Origin: Woeseiaceae bacterium
GTDB lineage: Bacteria; Pseudomonadota; Gammaproteobacteria; Steroidobacterales; Woeseiaceae
DNA length: 64,000 nt
Reading direction: 5' to 3'
NCBI GenBank assembly: GCA_028280615.1
Contig: JANQLK010000016.1
Coordinates: 372,001 to 436,000, forward strand
This document shows positions 36,328 through 44,427 of the stretch, one piece after another. The notes beneath the pieces are model-generated. The model ran no database searches. It saw only the letters and a program-made list of their open reading frames with translations, and had not been told where the DNA came from. The stretch's first letter is position 1. Each line of letters starts with the position of its first letter. A program made the position numbers and the translations under genes.

Positions 36328-37557
36328 TTAGATCAGGATTTCCTTGCAGAGCGGATGTGACAGGAAGTCTGTCGGGCTCGCAGTCTTTCCGTAAGCGCCC
36401 GACTGCAGAATGGCTACCAGTGACCCTTCCTCGAGGTGATCGATTGATACGCGGTCTCCCAACAAATCGAGAGGCGTGCATAGCGGACCAACCACCGTGA
36501 TTTCCGTATCAGCTTTTTTGCGCACGACAGCCGCCAGCGGGTAGTTCTTGCGAATCACCTGTCCAAAGTTGCCGGACGCAGCCAGGTGGTGATGCAGGCC
36601 GCCATCCGTGATCGCATATCGCGCTCCTCTCGATTCCTTTATGTCGATCACCCGGCAGACATAGATGCCGGCTTCTCCGACCAGGTACCGGCCGAGTTCC
36701 ATAATGACTTCAGGGTCGTCAAGCGACTGCTTGAGCCGTCGTACTGCCTTTTCGGCGGTATCGGACAGTTCGTCCAGATCGAGCGGTCGTTCTTTCGGGA
36801 AGTATGGTATCCCCAAGCCGCCACCGATATTAACGAATGAGACGCCGAGATCTGTCGAGCCGGCCAGTTCAAGAATCAGGTCCACGGTGCTATTCATAGA
36901 CTCCTGTATTGCCTCGACGCGGAGGTTCTGAGAGCCGGAGTACACGTGAAATCCTCGGAACCCGAGCCCCAGCGACTTCAGTTGTCGGAGCATCGCCGGA
37001 ACTCGCTCGGCATCCACTCCGAACGGGGAAGGACGGCCGCCCATTTTCATTCCGGACGTCTTGAGCTCGAAGGGCGAATTCACACGGATAGCGACGCTGG
37101 GCTGAATGTTGATTTGCGCTGCCAGTTTCGCAATGCGCCGCATCTCACCTTCGGATTCCATGTTGACGTTGATACCGGCCCGGATCGCCGCATCCAGCTC
37201 GAAGTCCTGCTTGCCGGGCCCGGCGAAGCTAACGTGTGCAGGGTCGACGCCGGTACCGAGCGCTACCTGCAGTTCTCCGGCAGACGCTACGTCCAGACCA
37301 TCGACTAGGCCGACCATGTGCGCCACGAGCTCCGGCATTGGGTTGGCCTTCATGGCGTAGTGAAGATGCAGGTCCTCCGGCAGCGCTCGGCGCAGTTCCT
37401 GTACACGCTGCGACATCCGCTGTCGGTCGTAAGCATAGAATGGCGTACCGCAGAGTTCGTCAGCGACGTCTGTGAGCTTCCTTCCGCCCCAAAGCAAGAC
37501 TCCGTCCTCATATTCGAGGTTTTGCAGGGCGGGGTGCGGTTCAGCGGCTTGGGTCAT
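36328..37557 (-). CDS. PLP-dependent decarboxylase, fold type III (exosortase-A-associated)
   Basis: This is a 409-residue Orn/DAP/Arg-decarboxylase-2 family protein. The PLP lysine is in LHYAMKANPMPELV (about residue 70). SGMKMGGRPSPFGVD, FVNIGGGLGIPYF and the C-terminal GPLCTPLDLLGDRV with the catalytic Cys are present. Its sequence and its position 3 bp after an AMP-ligase match the decarboxylase/ligase pair that marks exosortase-A (PEP-CTERM) exopolysaccharide loci. The true substrate of that group is not established. It may produce an amine for decoration of the saccharide. Confidence 0.87.
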   Translation of the reverse strand: MTQAAEPHPALQNLEYEDGVLLWGGRKLTDVADELCGTPFYAYDRQRMSQRVQELRRALPEDLHLHYAMKANPMPELVAHMVGLVDGLDVASAGELQVALGTGVDPAHVSFAGPGKQDFELDAAIRAGINVNMESEGEMRRIAKLAAQINIQPSVAIRVNSPFELKTSGMKMGGRPSPFGVDAERVPAMLRQLKSLGLGFRGFHVYSGSQNLRVEAIQESMNSTVDLILELAGSTDLGVSFVNIGGGLGIPYFPKERPLDLDELSDTAEKAVRRLKQSLDDPEVIMELGRYLVGEAGIYVCRVIDIKESRGARYAITDGGLHHHLAASGNFGQVIRKNYPLAAVVRKKADTEITVVGPLCTPLDLLGDRVSIDHLEEGSLVAILQSGAYGKTASPTDFLSHPLCKEILI

Positions 37558-37560
37558 CGG

Positions 37561-39147
37561 CTACTGCGACTCCTCGAAGAGGCCCTCAAACTCCGTGGCG
37601 AGCCGCTTGCGGTCGATCTTCCCGTTTGAGTTTCGTGGTAGGGCATCGCGAAAAATGATTCGTGCAGGCACCATGTAGTTCGGCAGTGTACATCGGCACG
37701 TAGCGATAAGTGACTCCCTGGTGGCTTCGCCGGGGTTTTCAGCCTGGCAGGCGACAACCACGGCCTGGCCTAGCTCGGAATGCGGGATGCCCAGGGCGGC
37801 GCACTCGTTGACCAAGCCTGTACCGTAAATCACTTCCTCTAACTCCGTCGGGCTGATGCGATAGCCGGACGACTTGATCATGTCATCCTTGCGGCCGACG
37901 AAGTACAGAAACCCTTCCTCGTCCTTCACGACGGTGTCGCCGGACCAGACAGACAGCTCCGCGATCGGCAAACCGGCAGGTTGACCGGGTGTCGGCTTGA
38001 ATCGTTCTTGCGTGCGTTCCAGGTCGTTCCAGTATCCGAGCGATACCAGTGCACCTCGCTGCACCAGTTCGCCGGGCTCGCCCGGAGCGCAAGGCGTACC
38101 ATCGTCGCGTACTACCATGACTTCCGCGTTGGGAATAGCCTTGCCCATGGAAGTTGGCCGTTTGTCGAGTTCCTCGAACGGCAGGTAGGTAGCGCGAAAG
38201 GCCTCCGTCAGACCGTACTGAAGATATACGCGGGATTTCGGTAGTTTCTGGCGCAACTTTTGCAACGTGGCCGTAGGCATTGCGCCGCCTGTACTTGTAA
38301 TGAATCGCATTGTCTGCGCGATCTCGGCAGGCCAATCGAGCTGCACCAGCTGGCTCCAGAGCGGCGGCACGCCGGCGAGTCCCGTGACGTCGTACCTCAC
38401 GGCGGCCTTCAGTACGTCGCGCGGTAGCAAGTAGTCCATGAGCACAACCGTCGAGCCCGTCGAAAAGCCCTGGCTGAGCTGGCTAAAGCCGGCATCAAAA
38501 GAAAAGGGCAGGACGGCAAGTATCGTATCCTCAGCTGTGTTGCCAACGTACGAGCCGACACTGAAAGCGCCGGCAACCATGTTTCGTTGGCTGAGTACAA
38601 CGCCTTTCGGCCTGCCCGTGCTGCCTGAGGTGTAGAGAATGGCCGCGATATCAGTTTCGATGCGACGTATCGGCCCGTCGATAGCCGACTCGTCGGACAT
38701 CAATTGCAGCCACTCGCGCGTGATCAGCCGTTCGGGCAAGGCGACGGTGTCCGGCAGCGATTCGAGGGTAATGATTGCGCTCAAGGCGGGGCAATTCACG
38801 AGCTCATCTCGAATCAGTGTTGCCTGGGCGGCTGTTGTTATCAGGACCTTGACCGCGCAGTCGCGCAGTATGTGTGCGACCTGGGCCGGCTTTAGTGACG
38901 GGTTAATGGGCACGAATACGCCGCCGGCATAGCCGGTACCGAAGTAGGAAACTACTGCCTCGATCCGCTTGTTCAGGTAGACCCCGACCCGGTCACCGGG
39001 TTGCAACCCCAGCGCCACGAGGCCTCCAGCTGCGCGTCGCATATCGTCGGCAAGCGACTGGAAGTCCTTCGTTTCGTCGCCGCGACAGACTGCCGTCTTG
39101 CCGGGCATGTCTTGCTCCCGGGAGAGAATCAAGTCGTGTAGCAGCAT
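37561..39147 (-). CDS. AMP-forming acyl ligase (exosortase-A-associated)
   Basis: This is a 528-residue full-length ANL enzyme. Motifs are ILYTSGSTGRPKGVVLSQ, VYLQYGLTEAFR, GDTVVKDEEGFLYFVGRKDD and NSNGKIDRKRL with the catalytic Lys. It resembles the acyl-CoA ligase-like proteins found next to the type III decarboxylase in exosortase-A loci. ATG 39147 (MLLHDLIL) was chosen with CTGGA upstream. The frame continues upstream to 39459, but that part lacks family character. It is the first gene of the leftward operon ending at 30681. The acid it activates is unknown. Confidence 0.87.
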   Translation of the reverse strand: MLLHDLILSREQDMPGKTAVCRGDETKDFQSLADDMRRAAGGLVALGLQPGDRVGVYLNKRIEAVVSYFGTGYAGGVFVPINPSLKPAQVAHILRDCAVKVLITTAAQATLIRDELVNCPALSAIITLESLPDTVALPERLITREWLQLMSDESAIDGPIRRIETDIAAILYTSGSTGRPKGVVLSQRNMVAGAFSVGSYVGNTAEDTILAVLPFSFDAGFSQLSQGFSTGSTVVLMDYLLPRDVLKAAVRYDVTGLAGVPPLWSQLVQLDWPAEIAQTMRFITSTGGAMPTATLQKLRQKLPKSRVYLQYGLTEAFRATYLPFEELDKRPTSMGKAIPNAEVMVVRDDGTPCAPGEPGELVQRGALVSLGYWNDLERTQERFKPTPGQPAGLPIAELSVWSGDTVVKDEEGFLYFVGRKDDMIKSSGYRISPTELEEVIYGTGLVNECAALGIPHSELGQAVVVACQAENPGEATRESLIATCRCTLPNYMVPARIIFRDALPRNSNGKIDRKRLATEFEGLFEESQ

Positions 39148-39658
39148 GATTTTCCAGCAAGTTTTGTGGGGACGGATCGGAGAAGTAGAGCTTAGCAGAC
39201 TGAGCCGAAAGAAAACGTGAGGCGACGCAGAACAGTGGGTGTGACCGATTACCGGGTTGGGCCGTCGAACACAGTCGCATGGCCGACAATTCCGCGAAAA
39301 CCGCATCGCCATGAAGGCGCGCGCACGTTTCGCCCGCAGCCGCGCCGAGGCCCCGGAGTTCGGCAGTATTCGCGTGGCAAGTCTGTGCCGGCGGCCCTTC
39401 ACCACGTCATGGCTTACTCGTCCTGCGAATCCAGGACACGGACCGAGAGCGCCCGACATCTTTGAGCATCGAAGCGTTCACCGAGGCATACGTGCAAAGC
39501 GCCAATACGCTTCGTCTCGAAAGGGCGTTTGCCCTTATCGGGCAGGGGGCTGGAGAAATCTCGTAGCCAATCCCAAGCTGCTGACATTCCCGGCCGGGAG
39601 CTTGTTCTTGAGTTCGTCCTGGCAGTATCGCGATCGTGCCCAGAAGTGCGCGCCCCGC
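39148..39658. other. Non-coding stretch upstream of the leftward operon
   Basis: The part near 39148 must contain the promoter of the leftward ligase operon, though no clean consensus is visible. Around 39523-39540 there is a perfect 6-bp hairpin (AAGGGC-GTTT-GCCCTT). A 7-bp inverted repeat (CGAAGCG...CGCTTCG) lies near 39470-39514. Long open frames crossing this area are of unlikely composition and pass through the tRNA remnants, so I do not count them as genes. Confidence 0.4.
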
Positions 39659-39734
39659 GGGGCAATAGCTCACTTGGGAGAGAGCTTGCGTGGTACGCAA
39701 ATGGTCGGCGGTCCGATCCCGCCGAGCTCTACCG
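39659..39734 (+). pseudogene. Decayed tRNA-Ala copy
   Basis: These 76 bases align without gaps to the intact tRNA-Ala(GGC) at 43120 with 63 identities (about 83%). The T arm stem is intact and the D arm and anticodon stem are nearly so. The acceptor stem has two mismatches, and the anticodon reads GGT, which would be Thr. The end reads ACCG instead of ACCA. These changes make a functional tRNA unlikely. The start lies 3461 bp upstream of the intact gene. Confidence 0.85.
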
Positions 39735-39756
39735 GACCCACAGAATTCTGCAAGTC

Positions 39757-39831
39757 GTTCCCATTGTCTGAACGCGCGGTACGCTTTCCTTCCGCGGCGG
39801 CGACAGCGGTTCGAATCGCCTCGCGACGTCA
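39757..39831 (+). pseudogene. Decayed tRNA-Glu copy
   Basis: These 75 bases align to the intact tRNA-Glu(TTC) at 43218 with about 71% identity over the first 65 positions. The TTCGAAT T-loop and one anticodon-stem strand (GGCGG) are conserved. Both stems of the acceptor and T arm have mismatches, and the anticodon position reads TCC. It starts exactly 98 bp after the start of the decayed tRNA-Ala, the same distance as in the intact pair. It is a remnant of the same two-gene unit. Confidence 0.8.
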
Positions 39832-40235
39832 TTGTGGAAGGCGTCCTTGTCCTTCGAAATCACGTCGTCCTTGCTGACGCGCATGGACTACCAACGCAGA
39901 CCGGACGCCGGCCCCCCTTGAACGTGCCGAAGAGGCCCTGGTTCCTGCGATAACCCGATGCAGAGCATGCTCGATGGCTCGACAAGATCAGGACGCCGTC
40001 AAATTGCGATACCGGGCGACATGGGGATAGGGAACGCCTCGATGGATCCCGAACAACTGATGACCGGAATCTTCCCGGCCGAGAGAGTGAACCCCAGAGT
40101 TGCTACGGGGAGCCCTCCCGTTCGTTGGCTTCGATGACGAGATGCGGCAGTCGATATCGAGCTGCGAGCGCTATTCAGAGTGGACTTGCTGCCAACGAAG
40201 GCGACGAACACCCCGAGAGCACGTTGCCAGTAACC
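39832..40235. other. Non-coding stretch after the tRNA remnants
   Basis: These 404 bp lie between the decayed tRNA-Glu and the end of the leftward lipoprotein gene. I see no recognisable gene or element. The sequence may be old decayed DNA like the remnants beside it. Confidence 0.35.
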
Positions 40236-40937
40236 TCAATTATTGACAGCACGTTTGGCTGCCTCGCCGGAATACCGGCTCTCCTCGTCGGTGCTGTTTT
40301 TTGCCGTCGCGGCGAAGTAGTACGTGGTGTCCGCCAGGAGACCGTTGACGATGTAGGTTGTCACGCTCGGATTGTCGATCGAAATCTCTTCCGTGTAGCG
40401 TCCGGATTGGAGACCATAGTAGATGACGTAACCAGCCAGATCCGTAAGGTCCGAGCCGTCTTCATTTTGCGTCGGAGCCGTCCAGTTGAGCGTTACGCTC
40501 GCCGTTCCGCTGCCGGCTGCAACGACTTCGACCGAAAACGGCGCCATGGAGGTCGTGTCGGTTCCATCCGTCACCGACACTCTAATGTTGTCGTACATGC
40601 CGACGTCGCCACTGTCTGGCTGACCGGCAAGTTCGCCGGTTGCTTCGCTGAAGCTTGTCCATGACGGTTGGTTAATGATGCCGAACGACAATGAATCGCC
40701 GTCCGCATCCGATGCGTCGGGTACAAATGAGAATGTGCTGTTGGCCGCGACCTGGGAGGCCGGCGAGCCGCCGATCGTGGGCGGATTGTTGCCGCCGGTG
40801 CCACCGCCGCCGCCGGAACCGCCGCCGTCCGACGTTCCGCCATCTTCGTCTGAGCCTCCGCTGCTCAAGCATCCGCCCAAAAAGCCGGTAGCCAGGATTA
40901 GCAGAAGGAAGCGCTTGGTTGAATTGTCAGTATTCAA
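40236..40937 (-). CDS. Lipoprotein with Ig-like and fibronectin type III domains
   Basis: This is a 233-residue lipoprotein. Its signal peptide is TKRFLLLILATGFLGGC with lipobox Leu20-Gly-Gly-Cys23. A Gly/Ser/Asp linker spans about 24-50. A cadherin/Ig-like domain (NNPPTIGG, DASDADGDSLSFGI, ATGELAGQP) runs to about 135, and a fibronectin III domain (TLNWTAPTQNEDGS, GYVIYYGLQSGRY, VNGLLADTTYYFAATA) closes it. It is probably an outer-surface protein involved in matrix or adhesion. TTG 40937 is the only possible start before the signal peptide, because an in-frame stop lies six codons upstream. A hairpin ends 3 bp before it and a c-di-GMP-I riboswitch lies about 90 bp upstream. Confidence 0.85.
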   Translation of the reverse strand: MNTDNSTKRFLLLILATGFLGGCLSSGGSDEDGGTSDGGGSGGGGGTGGNNPPTIGGSPASQVAANSTFSFVPDASDADGDSLSFGIINQPSWTSFSEATGELAGQPDSGDVGMYDNIRVSVTDGTDTTSMAPFSVEVVAAGSGTASVTLNWTAPTQNEDGSDLTDLAGYVIYYGLQSGRYTEEISIDNPSVTTYIVNGLLADTTYYFAATAKNSTDEESRYSGEAAKRAVNN

Positions 40938-40940
40938 GGT

Positions 40941-40976
40941 CGTAGATCCGTATCACCGAGTAGTTGATGATCTACG
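40941..40976 (-). promoter_or_regulatory. Hairpin next to the lipoprotein start: likely riboswitch expression platform
   Basis: On the transcribed strand CGTAGATC and GATCTACG form a perfect 8-bp stem around a 20-base loop. The stem ends 3 bases before the TTG start and covers the position where a ribosome site would lie. Together with the upstream aptamer this suggests control at translation initiation. The pairing is seen directly; the switching role is inference. Confidence 0.6.
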
Positions 40977-41029
40977 CGTGACGTTACGAACAGGCCGTGA
41001 ACTGACGACGCAGCCGATGGAAATCGACT

Positions 41030-41128
41030 TGCGACTGGCAGCCCCGCTATCGTAGGTGACACCCGTAGACCGGAAGCTTTGCGTCCCCGCCTTTCAGCGG
41101 GTTTGCCCTTATCTGTGCCTACGGATTC
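41030..41128 (-). ncRNA. Cyclic-di-GMP-I (GEMM-I) riboswitch aptamer
   Basis: Read on the minus strand, the RNA contains GCACAGATAAGGGCAAACC, a short stem capped by GAAA, then GGGACGCAAAGC, TTCCGG and the receptor-like end GATAGCGGGGCTGCC. GGGCAAACC, the GAAA-capped hairpin, GGGACGCAAAGC and the G-rich receptor are the hallmarks of the GEMM-I class that binds c-di-GMP, in the right order and spacing. It lies in the leader of the leftward Ig/Fn3 lipoprotein gene. Two outer ends are approximate because P1 was judged by eye. Confidence 0.88.
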
Positions 41129-41596
41129 TCCATGAAAGCGAATCCACAAACAACGCAAAGGCGATCGCGAACAGGTCCGAGCGAAGGAAATGTGCGCCGC
41201 GTCACAATCGAGCGGGCTTCCTCTCTCTCGGGCCGGACCTTATCGCTACATAAGAAAGAAAGCAAATCGCATGCCAGATTTGAAAAGCAATGTATTATCA
41301 GCAAGTTACCGCAGTGCGGGTGACATGGGCGTTATGCAATGTCGGCTTTCGCAGGCTGCATACTGTCGCTCCACGGCGACATCTTTTCGATACTACTTTA
41401 GAGTTGTCGCATAAACCCATGATGTGTATTTGGTTCGGCAGCGTCGCCAAAAAGGGACAGAAACAGCAGGCAGTCACACGGATGCAAACGATGCCAGCTT
41501 TCCTCGCCCGCGCATGCGCATGAGAATACGGATTCACGGCCGAATTCGTTCTGCTAGACTCGCCCTCCGTCACGATTTGCATAGCGCTCACTCGTC
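41129..41596. other. Intergenic region between riboswitch and gltX
   Basis: This stretch should hold the leftward promoter for the riboswitch transcript and the rightward promoter for gltX. A weak candidate for gltX is TTCACG, 16 bases, then TAGACT near 41531-41558. No gene is supportable. Confidence 0.35.
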
Positions 41597-43009
41597 ATGA
41601 TTCGCACCCGATTTGCGCCCAGCCCGACCGGTGTTCTGCACCTCGGTAGCGTCCGCACCGCGCTTTTCTCCTGGCTGTACGCTCGTCGCCACGGAGGCCA
41701 GTTCATCCTGCGCATAGAGGACACCGATCGCGAACGCTCAACACCCGAAAATGTCAAGGCCATTCTCGATGGCATGCAGTGGCTTGGGCTCGACGTGGAC
41801 GAGGGGCCGTTTTTCCAGACGCAGCGCTTCGATCGCTATCGTGAAGTGATCGATCAATGGCTGGCGGAGGGCAAGGCCTACCACTGTTACTGCACGAAGG
41901 AAGAACTCGACGAGCTCCGCGAGGCGCAGATGAAGGCCGGTGAGAAGGTTCGCTACGACGGCCGTTGGCGCGATCGAAAGGCGCCGCGCAAAGGCGTCGA
42001 TCCCGTCGTGCGCTTCAAGAATCCCCTGGATGGCGAAGTCGTCGTCAACGATGCCGTTCGGGGTCGCGTCGTATTCGACAACGCGCAGCTCGACGATCTC
42101 ATCATTGCGCGCTCGGACGGGACGCCGACGTACAACTTCACGGTCATCATCGACGACTACGACATGCGGATAACGCACGTCGTTCGCGGCGACGATCACC
42201 TGAACAACACGCCGCGGCAGATGAACATGCTCGAGGCGCTCGGCGCCGAGCCGCCGACGTACGCGCACCTGCCGATGATCCTCGGCCCCGACGGGGCGAA
42301 GCTGTCCAAGCGCCACGGCGCCGTCGATATCCGCGAGTACGAACGGCAGGGGTACTTGCCCGAGGCGATGCTTAATTATCTGGTCCGCCTGGGCTGGTCG
42401 CACGGCGACCAGGAGATATTCAGCGTCGATGAAATGATCGAGCTGTTCGACATCGACGACGTCAACCACTCGGCGTCGTCCTTCAATCCTGAAAAGCTGA
42501 CCTGGATCAACCAGCAGCACATCATCGCGACGCCGGCCGGCAAGCTCGGCGAGATGCTCGTGCCCTACCTCGAGCAGGCCGGGCTGGATCCGTCCGCCGG
42601 GCCGAATCCTGAACACATCGCCGAGGGTTTTCACGAGCGCGCAGATACGCTTCTGCACATGGCGTCGAGCGCGCGCTACTGCTACGAGGACTTCGAGGTC
42701 ATAGACGAGAAGTCGGCCAAGAAGCACCTTCGGCCCGTAGTTCTCGGTCCGCTGAAAGCGGTCCGGGACCGCCTGACGAAACTCGAACACTGGGGTCCGG
42801 TGGCGATCAACGAGGCCGTCCAGTCCGTCGCCGAGGACTTCGACATCAACATGGGCAAGCTGGGCCAGCCAATGCGGGTCGCGGTCACGGGCGGGCCCGT
42901 GTCTCCGCCCATCGACACGACGCTGTGGCTGGTCGGGCGCGAGCGGACGCTGGCGCGTCTTGCGAGGGGCATCGAACTCGTCGAGGCCCGGGCGGCGTCG
43001 GCTTCTTAA
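41597..43009 (+). CDS. gltX: Glutamyl-tRNA synthetase
   Basis: This is a 470-residue class I aminoacyl-tRNA synthetase attaching Glu to tRNA-Glu. FAPSPTGVLHLGSVRTALF carries the HIGH-type signature (HLGS). LILRIEDTD-like FILRIEDTDRERS and the KLSKRHG signature (KMSKS equivalent, about residue 235) follow, and the C-terminal anticodon-binding domain is complete. ATG 41597 gives the canonical MIRTRFAPSPTG start. It is followed 110 bp later by tRNA-Ala and tRNA-Glu, the substrate of this enzyme, a layout seen in many gammaproteobacteria. This is the one clear core gene of the window. Confidence 0.97.
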   Translation: MIRTRFAPSPTGVLHLGSVRTALFSWLYARRHGGQFILRIEDTDRERSTPENVKAILDGMQWLGLDVDEGPFFQTQRFDRYREVIDQWLAEGKAYHCYCTKEELDELREAQMKAGEKVRYDGRWRDRKAPRKGVDPVVRFKNPLDGEVVVNDAVRGRVVFDNAQLDDLIIARSDGTPTYNFTVIIDDYDMRITHVVRGDDHLNNTPRQMNMLEALGAEPPTYAHLPMILGPDGAKLSKRHGAVDIREYERQGYLPEAMLNYLVRLGWSHGDQEIFSVDEMIELFDIDDVNHSASSFNPEKLTWINQQHIIATPAGKLGEMLVPYLEQAGLDPSAGPNPEHIAEGFHERADTLLHMASSARYCYEDFEVIDEKSAKKHLRPVVLGPLKAVRDRLTKLEHWGPVAINEAVQSVAEDFDINMGKLGQPMRVAVTGGPVSPPIDTTLWLVGRERTLARLARGIELVEARAASAS

Positions 43010-43078
43010 CCTGACGGCTGCTGGTGCATTCGAGCTAAGGCACTGTTTTTGGGAGACTGCCGCGGTATCGGGGAAGCC

Positions 43079-43107
43079 TTGACAGCCCTGGCTCCCGATC
43101 GTAAAGT
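43079..43107 (+). promoter_or_regulatory. Sigma-70 promoter of the tRNA-Ala/tRNA-Glu unit
   Basis: TTGACA at 43079-43084 is a perfect -35 box. TAAAGT at 43102-43107 is the -10 box after a 17-base spacer. The predicted start lies about 5 bases before tRNA-Ala. Confidence 0.85.
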
Positions 43108-43119
43108 CCCGTCCTCCGT

Positions 43120-43195
<76 letters not shown>

Positions 43196-43217
43196 CGACA
43201 TTGACTGTCAGTCCTGC

Positions 43218-43293
43218 GTCCCCATCGTCTAGAGGCCTAGGACACCGCCCTTTCACGGCGGTAACAGGGGTTCGAATCCCCTTGGGGACGCCA
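43218..43293 (+). tRNA. tRNA-Glu(TTC)
   Basis: A complete cloverleaf: acceptor GTCCCCA/TGGGGAC, anticodon stem CCGCC/GGCGG with loop CTTTCAC (anticodon TTC), T arm AGGGG/CCCCT with loop TTCGAAT, and encoded CCA after discriminator G. It is probably co-transcribed with tRNA-Ala. Confidence 0.97.
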
Positions 43294-43774
43294 TACAGTA
43301 CAGAGTGACAAGCTCCAGCTATTCGAGCAAATTGTGATGCCCGGGCACCCGGTGCAAGCAGCAGGCCTGGTTCTTTCATCCATCACAGGCGCAGCCGTAC
43401 TCGGGGCGCCGGATACGCTCAGACGAATTGACAGTGCCGCTTGGTCGGCCAGCCGGATAACGGCTCGCCTCGCTTGTAGCGTATCGCAGAGCAGTCTAAC
43501 CTCGTCACTGTTGACGATGTAAGGTGTCGTCTTGGTGTACCGGTGCGATTGCCCTACTGCACCTTGGCCATCGCCGTGTCGATAGCCAGTGATACGGTAT
43601 GCGACAATACTGTCGTTCGCCTCGGCGCATTCACCCGTCCGGCGAGTATGCGCAGTGTGGCGGTCGCGATTCGGCTTTCCCGGCAGACAAGGAGCGCGTA
43701 CTGGGGCCTGTGGTCACAGGCGAGATCGCGTAGTGTCCGGCAATGAGTTGGTCGTTGGTTGAGAGGAAAGAGTC
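43294..43774. other. Intergenic region after the tRNAs
   Basis: These 481 bp have only short frames without protein character. A TTGACA at 43428-43433 has no -10 at proper distance. A small palindrome, CGACA-ATAC-TGTCG, lies near 43601-43614. As integration next to a tRNA 3' end is common, it could be decayed island-border sequence, but no integrase remnant is recognisable. Confidence 0.35.
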
Positions 43775-44386
43775 GTGACTAATTTTCAAGCGACGCAATT
43801 GCCGCACTGCCGCGAGGTGGAGTTTTCCCTCAAGGGCCAGCGCGACTATGTCCACGGCACCAGCGTGTGCGATGCATTGTTCGATCTATTCGGCCCGGAT
43901 TTCAATCGTTTCGACATAAAATTCTCCCAGCGCCTGTTGAATTCCCGCTGCACTTTACACGTGTCGGACTCTTCGTCTGATGTGCCGACCGGGGCTTGCA
44001 GTGGACAGGTCCAACTGCGAGGCGAGACAGTGTATTTCGCGCTGCAGTCCGCGGAAGAAGAAGGCCTCGCTGCTCGCGTCGATTACCCGGAATATGAGAT
44101 AGTCGCGAACAGCGAACTGTCTGCTGATCACTGTTCTATGAGTCCCAACGACGCCTACACGTTCATCGAGAACCTGGTGGCGCTGACCAAGGCCTGGCAT
44201 CTGCATCGTGCACCACCGCAAGGTGGGCAGTGGATGTTTGCCCGTCTGGAGCTGACGCGGCCAGTGATGCGCTGTGCGCGACTCGAGTTACAACTGCAGA
44301 GCGAAATGGCTGGTCGCATGACCTGCAGCGAGGTAGTCGTGGACGGTGAAGCAGTGGGGCGCATGTATTTTTCGCTGTCGGGCTGA
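43775..44386 (+). CDS. Hypothetical protein of an acyl-transfer cluster
   Basis: This is a 203-residue protein I do not recognise. It has no signal peptide and no membrane segment. The sequence shows two similar-sized halves with many beta-prone stretches (REVEFSLKGQRDYVHGTSVCDALFD, FDIKFSQRLLNSRCTLHV, MFARLELTRPVMRCARLELQL). This would fit a double hot-dog-like fold of the acyl-thioester type, but that is only a guess. GTG 43775 has GAGAGGAAAGAG upstream. It precedes an ACP gene by 41 bp and belongs to a rightward group with ACP, an AAC(3)-like enzyme and a DUF4910-type protein, so a role in acyl chemistry is likely. Confidence 0.6.
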   Translation: MTNFQATQLPHCREVEFSLKGQRDYVHGTSVCDALFDLFGPDFNRFDIKFSQRLLNSRCTLHVSDSSSDVPTGACSGQVQLRGETVYFALQSAEEEGLAARVDYPEYEIVANSELSADHCSMSPNDAYTFIENLVALTKAWHLHRAPPQGGQWMFARLELTRPVMRCARLELQLQSEMAGRMTCSEVVVDGEAVGRMYFSLSG

Positions 44387-44427
44387 CGCTGCCGGGCAGG
44401 ACTTGACACACCAGACTAGGGAGCAGC

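Noticed and set aside
39500-39560. Possible second, decayed c-di-GMP riboswitch (shares GTTTGCCCTTATC with the real one)
   Set aside because: The shared bases are part of a simple 6-bp hairpin. The GAAA-capped stem and the GGGACGCAAAGC core are not preserved, so chance similarity is as likely.
39257-39877. Open frame of 206 codons on the + strand
   Set aside because: It runs through both decayed tRNAs and has Arg/Ser/Pro-heavy composition without any protein motif, so it is chance open frame in GC-rich DNA.
41738-42790. Antisense open frame of 350 codons opposite gltX
   Set aside because: It lies wholly within a certain core gene, is rich in Arg/Val/His as mirrored GC-rich codons are, and has no family features.
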